Source of the DNA: JAGVPT01 sp964642725
Lineage (GTDB): Bacteria > Bacteroidota > Ignavibacteria > UBA10030 > UBA8401
NCBI GenBank assembly: GCA_964642725.1
Contig: CAZXQG010000001.1
Span: forward strand, 1-64,000
Reading direction: 5' to 3'
Length of the DNA stretch: 64,000 nucleotides
The notes beneath the pieces were generated by a model. The model was not told where the DNA came from and did not search any database. It saw only the letters and a program-made list of their open reading frames with translations. The position numbers and the translations under genes were made by a program. Shown here piece by piece: positions 37,076 through 46,133 of the stretch (positions are counted from its first letter, which is position 1; every line of letters starts with the position of its first letter).

Positions 37076-38694
37076 TATTGAAGCTTCGCTATCTTTGTTG
37101 CCTCGGGAAAGATTGAGAGCGCTTTCTTCAATTGATTGTCCGCCCTCAAAATGACAGGATACCAGCCGTCGTTGCCCCAGAAGTTTCTCGCGATATGGGC
37201 TTTGAGCCGGGCTCTTGTGTACTCCTTATCTTTCGCGAACTGCTCCTCATTAAAGTCAACTTTTTTCTCCTTGATAAACGCGACGAACCCGTTCATGAGA
37301 GCATCGTCGACTTCAAAGTCACGGTCAAAGTGTTGGAAGTCTCCTTTGTATTTTTCCTTGATCTCTTTGGTATGTTCTTCTAAATATGCGGTCGTGAATT
37401 CATAAAACAAATTCCGGTTCCTGATCGTTACCGTGAGTGGTGTTGCGTCTTCCGGCTTTACAATATAATCGGGTGTAATGCCGCCGCCACCGTAAATTTT
37501 TCTTCCGCTTGCGGTTTTGAAAACTGGGCGCGTCGAATCGCTTTCTTCGACATGCGTAATATTGTTGCCTTCAGTTTCGTTCCGTTCGAACGCTTCACGC
37601 TGATACTTCTCTTTCCCTTCCGCGTACGAGCGCTGGATCAAACGCCCGCTCGGCGTGTAATACCGGGCTATGGTCAAACGAAATGCGGACTTATCGGCCA
37701 ATTCAAACTGCCGCTGAACGAGTCCTTTGCCGAAGCTTGTTTCGCCGACGATGAGACCTCGATCCCAATCTTGAATTGCACCGGCAACAATTTCACTCGC
37801 GGAAGCCGTCCCGTTCGAAACCAAAATAATCAGCGGAACTTTTTCGAACTCGCTGTTCGTCGTCGCGAAATATTCTTCGTTGAAGTCAGGACGGCGGCCT
37901 TTTGTGTACACAATCTTTCGTTGTCCCGTTGCCGGATCTCCGTCGAGAAACAAATCAGCCATTTTAACAGCCTGGTCAAGGTAGCCCCCCGGATTGAACC
38001 GAAGGTCCAGCACCAATCGCTTCATTCCCTGCGCCTTCAGTTTTTGAAGAGCGCTCAGCATCTCCGCATTTGTCGTTTCCGCAAACCTGGTAACGTTGAT
38101 ATACCCGACTTCGTCGTCGAGCATGAATGAAACATCAACACTGTAAAAAGGTATAACATCGCGGATAATTTCATAATCCAGCAACGCCTTTTCACCCGGT
38201 CTCACAATGGTGACAGAAACTTTTGTCCCCTTCGGTCCCTTTAATCCTTTCATCACCTGGTCGTTGTCAAAACCGATTGCACTCTTGCCGTCGATCTTCA
38301 CGATTTTGTCGTTCGAGAGAATACCCAGCTGCGCACTCGGACCTCCTCCGATAGGCTGCACGACTGTAATGGTATCGTTGACGATGGCGAATTCTATTCC
38401 GATACCTTCGAATTTTCCACGAAATTCCTCCGTCACTTTTGTCAGTTGCTTTGGGTCGATATACACGGAATGCGGGTCGAGATCGTTCAGCAATCCTTTG
38501 ATTGCGGACTCAGTCAACTTCTGCGTGTCGACCTCATCAACATAATATTTTTCCGTCAAGCTCAAGACATCCTTAAATTTGCCAAGTTGCTCGTAAATAT
38601 TGTCGCCGGAGATAAGCATATTGAGCTGCATGCCGCCCAATATTGAAACCAGGATCAACAGCACAACAATCGGCGTGGAAAACCTTTTCTTCAT
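37075..38694 (-). CDS. ctpA: S41 family C-terminal processing peptidase
   Basis: A 539-residue periplasmic serine protease that removes C-terminal tails. An N-terminal anchor (TPIVVLLILVSILGGM) precedes a PDZ domain (VVQPIGGGPSAQLGILSNDK, ending near KVSVTIVRPGE). The peptidase core has LRFNPGGYLDQAV, the nucleophile region NGTASASEIVAGAIQDW and the catalytic lysine in GETSFGKGLVQ. I chose the ATG at 38694 because AAGAGG lies 4 bases before it; an in-frame ATG at 38727 is also possible. It heads an operon with DUF3108, the gamma-CA-like and MBL-fold genes. Confidence 0.93.
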   Translation of the reverse strand: MKKRFSTPIVVLLILVSILGGMQLNMLISGDNIYEQLGKFKDVLSLTEKYYVDEVDTQKLTESAIKGLLNDLDPHSVYIDPKQLTKVTEEFRGKFEGIGIEFAIVNDTITVVQPIGGGPSAQLGILSNDKIVKIDGKSAIGFDNDQVMKGLKGPKGTKVSVTIVRPGEKALLDYEIIRDVIPFYSVDVSFMLDDEVGYINVTRFAETTNAEMLSALQKLKAQGMKRLVLDLRFNPGGYLDQAVKMADLFLDGDPATGQRKIVYTKGRRPDFNEEYFATTNSEFEKVPLIILVSNGTASASEIVAGAIQDWDRGLIVGETSFGKGLVQRQFELADKSAFRLTIARYYTPSGRLIQRSYAEGKEKYQREAFERNETEGNNITHVEESDSTRPVFKTASGRKIYGGGGITPDYIVKPEDATPLTVTIRNRNLFYEFTTAYLEEHTKEIKEKYKGDFQHFDRDFEVDDALMNGFVAFIKEKKVDFNEEQFAKDKEYTRARLKAHIARNFWGNDGWYPVILRADNQLKKALSIFPEATKIAKLQ

Positions 38695-38836
38695 AAGACC
38701 TCTTTTTAGTTCTTCCTTTGGTATCATCTCAAAAAAATAATTAATGTCGGCTCATGGGCAAAAATCCAAAAGAACTGCATGTGTAGTTCCAACCAGGGCA
38801 GTACAATGCACACCCGCATCCATTTGGAGAGATATG

Positions 38837-38959
38837 TTACGCTTTTTCAACCTTGAAATACGTGACGCACTTCACCTTGCGGGGCTGTTTCGGAGTGTTC
38901 CAAGTAAAATCATAAGAAATAGCTTCAAAGTCAAGTTGGCCGAAATCCCCCTTCCCCAA
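38837..38959 (-). pseudogene. Short coding-like remnant or small ORF
   Basis: On the minus strand a frame without ATG, opened by TTG at 38959 (AAGG 10 bases upstream), reads MGKGDFGQLDFEAISYDFTW, then NTPKQPRKVKCVTYFKVEKA before TAA at 38837. The frame stays open upstream for about 14 more codons, to a TAA near 39000. The residues look protein-like and the codons are balanced, which is unusual for an intergenic strand. It may be the C-terminal relic of a deleted gene or a real 40-residue protein. It lies in a 529-base region between lysS and ctpA. Confidence 0.3.
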
Positions 38960-39007
38960 TTGAAAACTGCCTTCTAAGTCCGTTTCTTTAAAAATATTCT
39001 GTCTTTA

Positions 39008-39161
39008 CCGCCAAAGCGCGGAGGTCACCAAAATTGTTGTTGCCCAGTATACTCATAACTTGAGACTTCTGAATAATCAGGAAAGCTTGCCTCGCGCAAA
39101 TCCCGAAGGGATTCGCGTGATACTATTTTCAGATGTTTCAACTTCTTAGTGCGTTTGGCGG
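39008..39161. repeat. Palindromic intergenic repeat-like element
   Basis: The ends CCGCCAAAGCGC (39008-39019) and GCGTTTGGCGG (39151-39161) are near-perfect inverted repeats. A compact hairpin lies inside (CGCG-CA-AATCCC-GAA-GGGATT-CGCG, 39093-39117). The AATCCCxAAGGGAT core recurs at 61412-61426. No coding sequence is present between 38960 and 39223 other than this. Confidence 0.5.
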
Positions 39162-39223
39162 CTTAGTGGAAAAAAATTCAAGAGTATTTATTGGACACGG
39201 CATTAGTGACTGATCTTTACGTC

Positions 39224-40735
39224 TTATTTCTCCGGCTTCATTTGCGGGAAGAAAATGACGTCGCGGATGGACTCTTGTCCGGTGAGCACCATCGTTAAAC
39301 GGTCGATGCCGATTCCCAGTCCGGCTGTCGGCGGCATGCCGTATTCAAGCGCACGGAGAAAATCTTCATCAAGTGTTTGGGCTTCGTCATCGCCCCGTTC
39401 TTTCAGCCGCACCTGGTCTTCAAATCGGGCACGCTGGTCGATCGGGTCGTTTAATTCACTGAATGCATTGCAGATTTCCTGGCCATTCACTATGCCTTCA
39501 AAGCGTTCCACAAGTCCTTCTTCTGACCGGTGTTTCTTTGCAAGAGGCGACATCTCAATAGGGTAATCCATGATGAAAGTCGGCTGAGTAAGATACGGCT
39601 GCACTTTCACACTGAATATCTCGTCGACGATTTTCCCCGGACCTGCGGCCGGATCTATATCGACGTGCAATTCCTTTGCGATGGTGCGTAGCTCTGCTTC
39701 GCTCTTGCCCTGCAGCTTGCGTCCGGTATATTCTTCGATCGCACCGAACATGGTCATCCGTTTCCACGGAGGAGTGAAATCGATTTCATGCTCTCCTAAT
39801 GTCACCTTTGCATCGCCGTTGAGTGCGAGCGCGACTGAATGGACCATCTGCTCAACCAATCCCATCATCCACAAATAATCCTGGTATGCCACATATACTT
39901 CCATCATTGTGAATTCCGGGTTGTGAGTCCGATCCATCCCTTCATTGCGAAAGTCTTTTGCTATTTCATACACTCCGTCATAGCCGCCTACGATGAGCCG
40001 TTTCAAATACAATTCATCGGCAATACGAAGATAGAGAGGCATATCGAGTGTATTGTGATGTGTGACGAACGGACGCGCAGAAGCCCCGCCGTAGAGCGGC
40101 TGCAGCACTGGCGTTTCCACTTCGAGATAACTTCTCTCGTCTAAGAACTTTCGTATGGTGCGGAGAATAACTGTCCGTTTCGTGAGAACGTCCCGAACCG
40201 CCGGATTGACAACAAGGTCGACATAGCGCTGCCGGTACCGCAGCTCTTTGTCGGCGAACGGATCGAACACAACCTTAATCCCATGCTCGTCCGTCTTTTC
40301 CTTGACGACCGGAAGAGGTCTCAGCGATTTCGTGAGCAGCTTCAACTCCTGCGCGTGAATTGACACTTCTCCCATTTTCGTTCTGAAGAGAAAGCCTTTG
40401 ATGCCGATAATATCTCCGATGTCCAGAAGGCGAAACGCGTCATAAATATCTCCGAGGTCATCCTTCTTCAAATAGATTTGTATCTTCCCCTTTGAATCCT
40501 GAATGTGGCAAAATGACGCTTTCCCCATTTTGCGCAGGGACATGATTCTTCCCGCTACGGACACGATCCGCTGCGGATCACCGTCGTTGAATGTGGAAAG
40601 GATTTCAGAAGAAAAAGCATCGCGTTCGTACCCATGGGGGTACGGCTCAATGCCAAGTTTTCTCAACTGGTCCAATTCCTCACGGCGACGGGCCATGAGT
40701 GCATTTAATTCTTGTTGATATTCGTGTTGATCCAT
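39224..40735 (-). CDS. lysS: Lysyl-tRNA synthetase, class II
   Basis: A 503-residue class II synthetase. The N-terminal OB-fold anticodon-binding domain includes VSVAGRIMSLRKMGKASFCH. The catalytic core has motif 1 around PAVRDVLTKRTVILRTIR, motif 2 near FRNEGMDRTHNPEFTMMEVY and motif 3 GLGIGIDRLTMVLT. I chose ATG 40735 (MDQHEYQQELNALMARRREE); an open upstream extension of 60 codons is spurious. It follows malQ by 47 bases. Its downstream region holds only repeats up to ctpA. Confidence 0.97.
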   Translation of the reverse strand: MDQHEYQQELNALMARRREELDQLRKLGIEPYPHGYERDAFSSEILSTFNDGDPQRIVSVAGRIMSLRKMGKASFCHIQDSKGKIQIYLKKDDLGDIYDAFRLLDIGDIIGIKGFLFRTKMGEVSIHAQELKLLTKSLRPLPVVKEKTDEHGIKVVFDPFADKELRYRQRYVDLVVNPAVRDVLTKRTVILRTIRKFLDERSYLEVETPVLQPLYGGASARPFVTHHNTLDMPLYLRIADELYLKRLIVGGYDGVYEIAKDFRNEGMDRTHNPEFTMMEVYVAYQDYLWMMGLVEQMVHSVALALNGDAKVTLGEHEIDFTPPWKRMTMFGAIEEYTGRKLQGKSEAELRTIAKELHVDIDPAAGPGKIVDEIFSVKVQPYLTQPTFIMDYPIEMSPLAKKHRSEEGLVERFEGIVNGQEICNAFSELNDPIDQRARFEDQVRLKERGDDEAQTLDEDFLRALEYGMPPTAGLGIGIDRLTMVLTGQESIRDVIFFPQMKPEK

Positions 40736-40782
40736 AATGTTTAGTTTATTCCTGCAACGTGCATAAGGGATGGAAAAGTTTC

Positions 40783-42324
40783 TTACGGCAATTTCTTGCC
40801 ATGCGGATACGAAGGGAGCTCCAGCCGGTCCGGTGAACAACGTTTGAAGAGGGCCGTCAACTCGTAGAGCCGCGCGGCGTGCACGGAGGCCACTTGGTTC
40901 CATGAAAAGCGCCATTCCCAGAACCCCGAAGATTTCCCGGGCAAATTCATGCGCGCTTCAGTGCCGAGACCGAGAACATCCTGCATCGGATAGATTGCCA
41001 TGTCGGCGACTGATTGCGACGCGAGCCGGATCAAATCCCAATGAATTTCTTTCCCGTCGGTGCCGATGTATTTTTTGACAAATGCCTGTTCCCGTTCCGT
41101 TGCGCTTTGAAACCAGCCAATCGTCGTGTCGTTGTCATGCGTGCCGGTATAGACAACAACATTTGGCGAGTAGTTGTGTGGAAGGAAAGGATTCTTAGGG
41201 TCTCCTGCAAAAGCGAATTGGAGCACTTTCATCCCGGGAAAATTGAACCTGTCACGCAGTGCGATGACATCGTCGGTCATAAGACCCAGGTCTTCGGCGA
41301 TGATCGGGAGCTTGCCTAATTTCAGCAGCACCGTGTCAAACAACTGCTCTTTCGGACCGCCAACCCACCGGCCGTGCACCGCAGTTTTTTCATCAGCTGG
41401 AATTTCCCAGTATGCAGCAAAGCCTCGGAAATGATCGATGCGGACAATGTCGACAAGGGCAAGCGTATTCTTGATCCGCTCAATCCACCATGCAAATCCA
41501 TCGCGTTCCATCACATCCCATCGGTACAGCGGATTCCCCCAACGCTGGCCCGTCGCGCTAAAATAATCCGGCGGGACACCGGCTACAACGGTCGGACGAA
41601 GATTTTCATCCAGCGAAAAAAGGTCGGGGTGCGCCCAGACGTCGGAACTCTGGAACGCCGTGAAAATTGGAATATCGCCGACGATTTGAATCCCTTTTTC
41701 ATTGGCGTATCTTTTTAGCGCAGCCCACTGACGGGCAAAACACCACTGCGTAAATTTCCAAAATTTTATTTCATCGCTTAATTCAACGCGTGCTTTCTCA
41801 AGAGCGGGCGGTTTACGCTGGGCGATGTCCCGCTCCCATTCGCACCATTCCTTATTATCATGTTCGCTCTTTAACGCCATGAAGAGAGCGTAATCGGCAA
41901 GCCAGCTTTTGTTTTGATGATCGAACAATTCAAGTTCTGCTTTATCGCTCGATGTCGCGTGCGAGAAAAAATTTTTCGCCGCGTGATGCAGGAGTTTGAG
42001 CCGGAAGGGTATAACTTTCCCGAAATCGACGTGGGTAGTCGGAAAGGTCTTTACGGACGAAAGTTCTTCACCGTTGAGCCAGCCTTTGTGCTCGAGTTCG
42101 GAAAGATCGATAAGCAACGGGTTGCCGGCAAACGCGGACAGGCTCATATAGGGGGAATTTCCCAAGCCGACCGGGCCGAGAGGAAGTATTTGCCACAACT
42201 TTTGTCCGGCAACAACAAGCCAATCGATAAAATGATATGCCGCCGGCCCGAAATCTCCCGAACCGTGTGGACCCGGAAGAGACGTCGGGTGAAGAAGAAT
42301 TCCGCTGCTGCGTGGAAATCGCAT
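40783..42324 (-). CDS. malQ: 4-alpha-glucanotransferase
   Basis: A 513-residue GH77 amylomaltase that transfers alpha-1,4-glucan segments between maltodextrins in glycogen or maltose metabolism. It opens RSSGILLHPTSLPGPHGSGD. Catalytic elements include RIDHFRGFAAYWEIPADE (the Asp nucleophile), PIIAEDLGLMTDDV (Glu acid/base) and YTGTHDNDTTIGW (transition-state Asp). Length is typical of bacterial short MalQ. No other glycogen gene is nearby. It sits 96 bases after rluB and before lysS. Confidence 0.96.
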   Translation of the reverse strand: MRFPRSSGILLHPTSLPGPHGSGDFGPAAYHFIDWLVVAGQKLWQILPLGPVGLGNSPYMSLSAFAGNPLLIDLSELEHKGWLNGEELSSVKTFPTTHVDFGKVIPFRLKLLHHAAKNFFSHATSSDKAELELFDHQNKSWLADYALFMALKSEHDNKEWCEWERDIAQRKPPALEKARVELSDEIKFWKFTQWCFARQWAALKRYANEKGIQIVGDIPIFTAFQSSDVWAHPDLFSLDENLRPTVVAGVPPDYFSATGQRWGNPLYRWDVMERDGFAWWIERIKNTLALVDIVRIDHFRGFAAYWEIPADEKTAVHGRWVGGPKEQLFDTVLLKLGKLPIIAEDLGLMTDDVIALRDRFNFPGMKVLQFAFAGDPKNPFLPHNYSPNVVVYTGTHDNDTTIGWFQSATEREQAFVKKYIGTDGKEIHWDLIRLASQSVADMAIYPMQDVLGLGTEARMNLPGKSSGFWEWRFSWNQVASVHAARLYELTALFKRCSPDRLELPSYPHGKKLP

Positions 42325-42420
42325 GAGTCTAACCTTCTAATAGTATTTTTTTATGGCGTCACTCTGGCAAGAAATGACCCCAACATTCACGTCCCAAGTA
42401 TAGGCCGCACTGGACTGCTT

Positions 42421-43185
42421 CTATTGTTCTTTCATCCCGGCAAACTTTTTGAGCATTCGTTCTTCGGGCTTTGTGAGATGCCGCCATCCTCCGCGTCGAA
42501 GGCCGTCAGTCGTCAGCCCTGCATATTGGACGCGATCGAGACGCTTCACCTCATAGCCAAGCGCTTCGAACATCCTCCGCACCTGCCTGTTGCGCCCTTC
42601 GTGGATCGTAATAATCAGATTCCGGTTTTTTGTGCCAGGAATTGAATCAACGCGCGCAGGAGCGGTTTTTCCGTCTTCGATGTGAACACCCTTCTTCACC
42701 TTCTCGATGTCCTTCTGGTCGACGCTTGCCGTTAATTCAACGTGGTACGATTTATCAACCTGGTGAGACGGATGCATGAGCCGGTGTGCCAGCTCCCCGT
42801 CGTTCGTAAACAGAAGAACGCCCGTCGTGTTGCGGTCAAGCCTCCCGACGGGGAAAATCCGCTCGCGGGTATGAACGAGGTCGTAGACGGTCTTCCGGTT
42901 CTTTTCGTCGCGCGCAGTTGTTATATAATCTTTCGGTTTGTTCAGCACAATGTAGATAAGCTTCTCTTCGACGGAGATGGTTCTACCGTTGACGGCAACA
43001 CGGTCGGAGGAAGGCGAAACTTTCGTGGATAGATCGGTAACGACTTTCTTGTTGACGGTAACTTCTCCGTTGAGAATCAATTCCTCGGCCTTGCGCCTGG
43101 AGGAGATGCCGGCCATTGCGATGAAGCGGTTTAACCGAACAACTTGCGGAAGAACGTTTGTATTTTTGTCTTCCACGTGCTCCAT
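42421..43185 (-). CDS. rluB: RsuA/RluB family 23S rRNA pseudouridine synthase
   Basis: A 254-residue enzyme with an N-terminal S4 RNA-binding domain (RLNRFIAMAGISSRRKAEEL) and a pseudouridine synthase core whose catalytic Asp lies in FPVGRLDRNTTGVLLFTND. The C-terminal GRNRQVRRMFEALGYEVKRL is typical. RluB modifies the helix-89 region of 23S rRNA; assignment within the RsuA/RluB/RluE/RluF group rests on its neighbours, since scpA-scpB-rluB is a widely conserved order. The start overlaps the end of scpB by 55 bases; no later in-frame start would preserve the S4 domain. Confidence 0.93.
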   Translation of the reverse strand: MEHVEDKNTNVLPQVVRLNRFIAMAGISSRRKAEELILNGEVTVNKKVVTDLSTKVSPSSDRVAVNGRTISVEEKLIYIVLNKPKDYITTARDEKNRKTVYDLVHTRERIFPVGRLDRNTTGVLLFTNDGELAHRLMHPSHQVDKSYHVELTASVDQKDIEKVKKGVHIEDGKTAPARVDSIPGTKNRNLIITIHEGRNRQVRRMFEALGYEVKRLDRVQYAGLTTDGLRRGGWRHLTKPEERMLKKFAGMKEQ

Positions 43186-44390
43186 CCTTTCTTCGAATCG
43201 TGCTTTTCAGGTTGTTCCCATGCGGCGGAGGAGGGTATGACCGTTTCAGCCGTAGGATTGTCTTGCGGAGCAACGTACGTGTGAATACCCGTTTCGTCTG
43301 AATGCCCAATACTTCCGGCATCCGAAAGGGGCTCTTCATTGACCTCAGAGCGTCCAGGCATGATACGGTTTTCCAACGATGCAGCAACAGTATGAGATCC
43401 CGCGGATTCAATCGAGAGTTCAACAGGCTCGGCCACAGTGTTCGCCGATGCTGCAACATGAGGATGACCTGTTTGTTCAACCGATTCTGACTCCGCGGCG
43501 ATTGTAACAATTGGCGGAGGAAGAGATGCGTCTTCATCTTTTTTAATGATCTCCACCCCAACCTTTTCTTGAGTGAAGGCGGTAGGTTGAATGGGAGTAA
43601 TCTTTTCGACTACAGTTTTAGCATCATCGTCTTGATGCGGCTCCTGCAGTTTTGATTTTTTCCTGGGGATGTGAGGAGCTCGCGAATTTGGGTCAAGTTT
43701 TTCGTGCAATTTCTCTTTGAATTCCAGCTCCTCCTGATTCGCAAGCATTCTCTTCTCGACCTCGAGTTCGGTCTCCCCGAGAAGCTCTTCAATCTCCCTC
43801 GGTTTCGGCAAGTCGGTAATTTCATTGAGTCCGAAATGCTTGAGGAAATCCGGAGTCGTGCCGTACAACAGCGGACGTCCGGGGCTGTGCGCGCGTCCGA
43901 CAATCGTCGCGAGGTTCTTTTCCAGCAGCGTCTTCATGATATAGTCCGCGTTCACACCGCGGATGAATTCGACTTCCGACTTTGTGATGGGCTGTTTGTA
44001 AGCGATAATTGCGAGCGTTTCCACCGCCGTCTGAGACAGCTTCCGCCGGGCCTTTTCTTTGAACAGCTTACCGACCCACGACGCGAATTTTTTGTCTGTT
44101 GCGAAAACATATCCTCCCGCCAATTGTTGAATTTTATACGCGCGGCGCGTCTCCACGTATTCGGCATTCAACAAATCTATCGCCGATTTGATTTCCTCAT
44201 TCGTTGGATCAACTTTTTCGCCGTCAGCTTTGTCTCTATTCATATCATCGAAAACCACTCGGAGAATTTCGAGCGTCACCGGTTCGTCGGAAGCAAACAG
44301 CAGCGACTCAACAATTTCTTTCAGCTCCGTTGTAACAACCATGGCGGCCGCTTGATCGCTCGAGACTTCTACCTTCTCGTCTTCATTCAT
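43131..44390 (-). CDS. scpB: SMC-ScpAB complex subunit ScpB with a long C-terminal tail
   Basis: A 419-residue kleisin-interacting subunit of bacterial condensin. Residues about 20-200 form the paired winged-helix ScpB fold (EIVESLLFASDEPVTLEILR, ETLAIIAYKQPITKSEVEFI, GRAHSPGRPLLYGTTPDFLK). Typical ScpB ends near residue 200. Here a low-complexity, acidic, Pro/Thr/Glu-rich tail of about 200 residues follows, and the last 17 residues (WSTWKTKIQTFFRKLFG) look like an amphipathic basic helix. The start overlaps scpA (ATGA). The last 55 bases also encode the start of rluB. Confidence 0.93.
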   Translation of the reverse strand: MNEDEKVEVSSDQAAAMVVTTELKEIVESLLFASDEPVTLEILRVVFDDMNRDKADGEKVDPTNEEIKSAIDLLNAEYVETRRAYKIQQLAGGYVFATDKKFASWVGKLFKEKARRKLSQTAVETLAIIAYKQPITKSEVEFIRGVNADYIMKTLLEKNLATIVGRAHSPGRPLLYGTTPDFLKHFGLNEITDLPKPREIEELLGETELEVEKRMLANQEELEFKEKLHEKLDPNSRAPHIPRKKSKLQEPHQDDDAKTVVEKITPIQPTAFTQEKVGVEIIKKDEDASLPPPIVTIAAESESVEQTGHPHVAASANTVAEPVELSIESAGSHTVAASLENRIMPGRSEVNEEPLSDAGSIGHSDETGIHTYVAPQDNPTAETVIPSSAAWEQPEKHDSKKGWSTWKTKIQTFFRKLFG

Positions 44391-45118
44391 GCAGATACCT
44401 CCGTTGGCAGTTTGACAATCATCATTTCACCGTACGGGTCCACCTGGCGCACACCGATTTGTTTTTGTTTTATCAGTTCCAACAATGCAATGAACGTCAC
44501 GACGATGCGGATTTTTTCGGCCATTGACGCAACCATCTGCAAAAAGGTTGTTTCGGTCTTGTCGTTGAAGTAATTCAGGATATACTGGATCTGGTCCTCA
44601 AGCGTTACGTTAAGCTTGTTGATTTCGTGAACATGCTTCCGCGGCATTCGGTCGACAACGTATTTGAACGCCGCAATCAAATCGAACAGCGATACGTCGC
44701 GCAAGAGATTCTCTTCGTCCGGGTCTTCGACAAGCTTCTGATCGTATGCGAAGTTCTTCCGGTACGAAATCTTGCTTTGCTCTTCGCTCATCGTTTGAAG
44801 CTCCCCGGCCATCTCTTTATATCGTTTGTAATCGAGCAAACGGCGAACAAGCTCCGCGCGCGGGTCGAGCTCTTCCTCGCCTGCGCCATCCATCCGCGGA
44901 AGCAGCAGCTGGACTTTTATCTGCATCAACTCCGCCGCAGTGACGATGAACTCCCCTGCAATGTCCAGGTCGAGTTCCTGAAGGTACTGCAAGTATTCGA
45001 GAAAGTCTTTTGTAATCTTCGCGATGGGAATGTCGTAGATATCCAATTCATCCCGCTTGATGAAAAACAAAAGCAGATCAAGAGGTCCTTCAAAATCCGA
45101 CAATTTAATTCGATACAT
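44387..45118 (-). CDS. scpA: SMC-ScpAB kleisin subunit ScpA
   Basis: A 243-residue kleisin that bridges SMC heads in chromosome segregation. It opens MYRIKLSDFEGPLDLLLFFI, the family N-terminal signature, followed by IAKITKDFLEYLQYLQELDL and a C-terminal winged helix with VTFIALLELIKQKQIGVRQ. It lies 3 bases after trpS and overlaps scpB by 4 bases, consistent with co-translation of the complex partners. Confidence 0.96.
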   Translation of the reverse strand: MYRIKLSDFEGPLDLLLFFIKRDELDIYDIPIAKITKDFLEYLQYLQELDLDIAGEFIVTAAELMQIKVQLLLPRMDGAGEEELDPRAELVRRLLDYKRYKEMAGELQTMSEEQSKISYRKNFAYDQKLVEDPDEENLLRDVSLFDLIAAFKYVVDRMPRKHVHEINKLNVTLEDQIQYILNYFNDKTETTFLQMVASMAEKIRIVVTFIALLELIKQKQIGVRQVDPYGEMMIVKLPTEVSA

Positions 45119-45121
45119 CTG

Positions 45122-46105
45122 CTATCCGAGCGACATTACTGAATGAACGTTCCGCATTGTTTCACCGGCTACTTTTTTCCCGCGAGCTTCACCGTCCGCC
45201 AAAATATTTTTCACTTCATCGAGATGAGATTCATAGTACGCCCTCTTCTCGCGGATTGGTGCAAGTGCGGCGGCGATTTTTCCGCCGCAATTTGATTTGC
45301 AATCGACGCAGCCAAGCGCTCCCGATTCACAGTCGCGGCGAATCTCAGCGACTTCTGTTGCGTTAAATTTTTTGTGATACGTAAAAACGAGACAAATGTC
45401 GGGATGGCCTGGATCACCTTTACGGATCTTCGCCGGGTCGGTGACGGCAGTTTTCAATTTCTTCCGAATATCGTCGGGGGAATCCGAAAGCAAGATCGTG
45501 TTCCCGGTGGATTTGCTCATTTTTTGATTGCCGTCGAGGCCCGGGAGCCGTGCAAATTTCGTCAGGCGCGGTTCCGGCTCTGGAAAAACCGGTCCGTACT
45601 GATTGTTGAACCGCCGTGCAATTTCCCGCGTGATCTCGATGTGAGGAACCTGGTCTTCTCCGACAGGGACAACATCTCCCTTGTACAACAGAATGTCGGC
45701 TGACTGCAGCACAGGATATCCCAGATGACCATACGACATCGTCTCGATGTTCAAGTCACGAACCTGATCTTTTAATGTCGGATTGCGCTCCAATCGGGCA
45801 GTTGTGATTAACATCGAAAAAATTAAATGGAGTTCCGAGTGTTCCTTAATCTGCGATTGCCGGAATATCGGACTTCTCTTCGGATCAATGCCGGCGGCAA
45901 GCCAATCAATCACCATGTCGATTGAATTCTGGTACAGATCATGCGTGTCGACATTCGTTGTCAGAGCGTGGTAATCGGCAATGAGATGAAAATTGTCGTA
46001 TTCATTCTGGAGCGCGACCCAATTTTCCAGCGCCCCGACGAGATGACCCAGATGAAGTTTTCCAGTGGGACGCATCCCGCTCAATATTCTTTTCTTAACA
46101 GTCAA
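45122..46105 (-). CDS. trpS: Tryptophanyl-tRNA synthetase
   Basis: A 327-residue class I synthetase with RPTGKLHLGHLVGALENW (HIGH motif) and KMSKSTGNTI (KMSKS). The C-terminal domain has GCVDCKSNCGGKIAAALAPI. The start is TTG at 46105, with AAAGG close upstream; an ATG ten codons later would fall just before the active-site motif and is too short. It follows the HNH nuclease gene by 28 bases. Confidence 0.96.
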   Translation of the reverse strand: MTVKKRILSGMRPTGKLHLGHLVGALENWVALQNEYDNFHLIADYHALTTNVDTHDLYQNSIDMVIDWLAAGIDPKRSPIFRQSQIKEHSELHLIFSMLITTARLERNPTLKDQVRDLNIETMSYGHLGYPVLQSADILLYKGDVVPVGEDQVPHIEITREIARRFNNQYGPVFPEPEPRLTKFARLPGLDGNQKMSKSTGNTILLSDSPDDIRKKLKTAVTDPAKIRKGDPGHPDICLVFTYHKKFNATEVAEIRRDCESGALGCVDCKSNCGGKIAAALAPIREKRAYYESHLDEVKNILADGEARGKKVAGETMRNVHSVMSLG

Positions 46106-46133
46106 TGACCTTTAAAAACTCCTTCTGCGCCGA

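Noticed and set aside
38744..38977. A 77-codon plus-strand frame between ctpA and lysS
   Set aside because: No SD and no recognisable features; the minus-strand frame in the same place looks more protein-like.
40736..40915. 60-codon N-terminal extension of lysS
   Set aside because: It overlaps the end of malQ and does not resemble LysS; the family N-terminus begins at the ATG at 40735.
43671..44573. A 300-codon plus-strand frame opposite scpB and scpA
   Set aside because: Both minus-strand genes are clearly conserved families; the antisense frame has no start context or recognisable domain.
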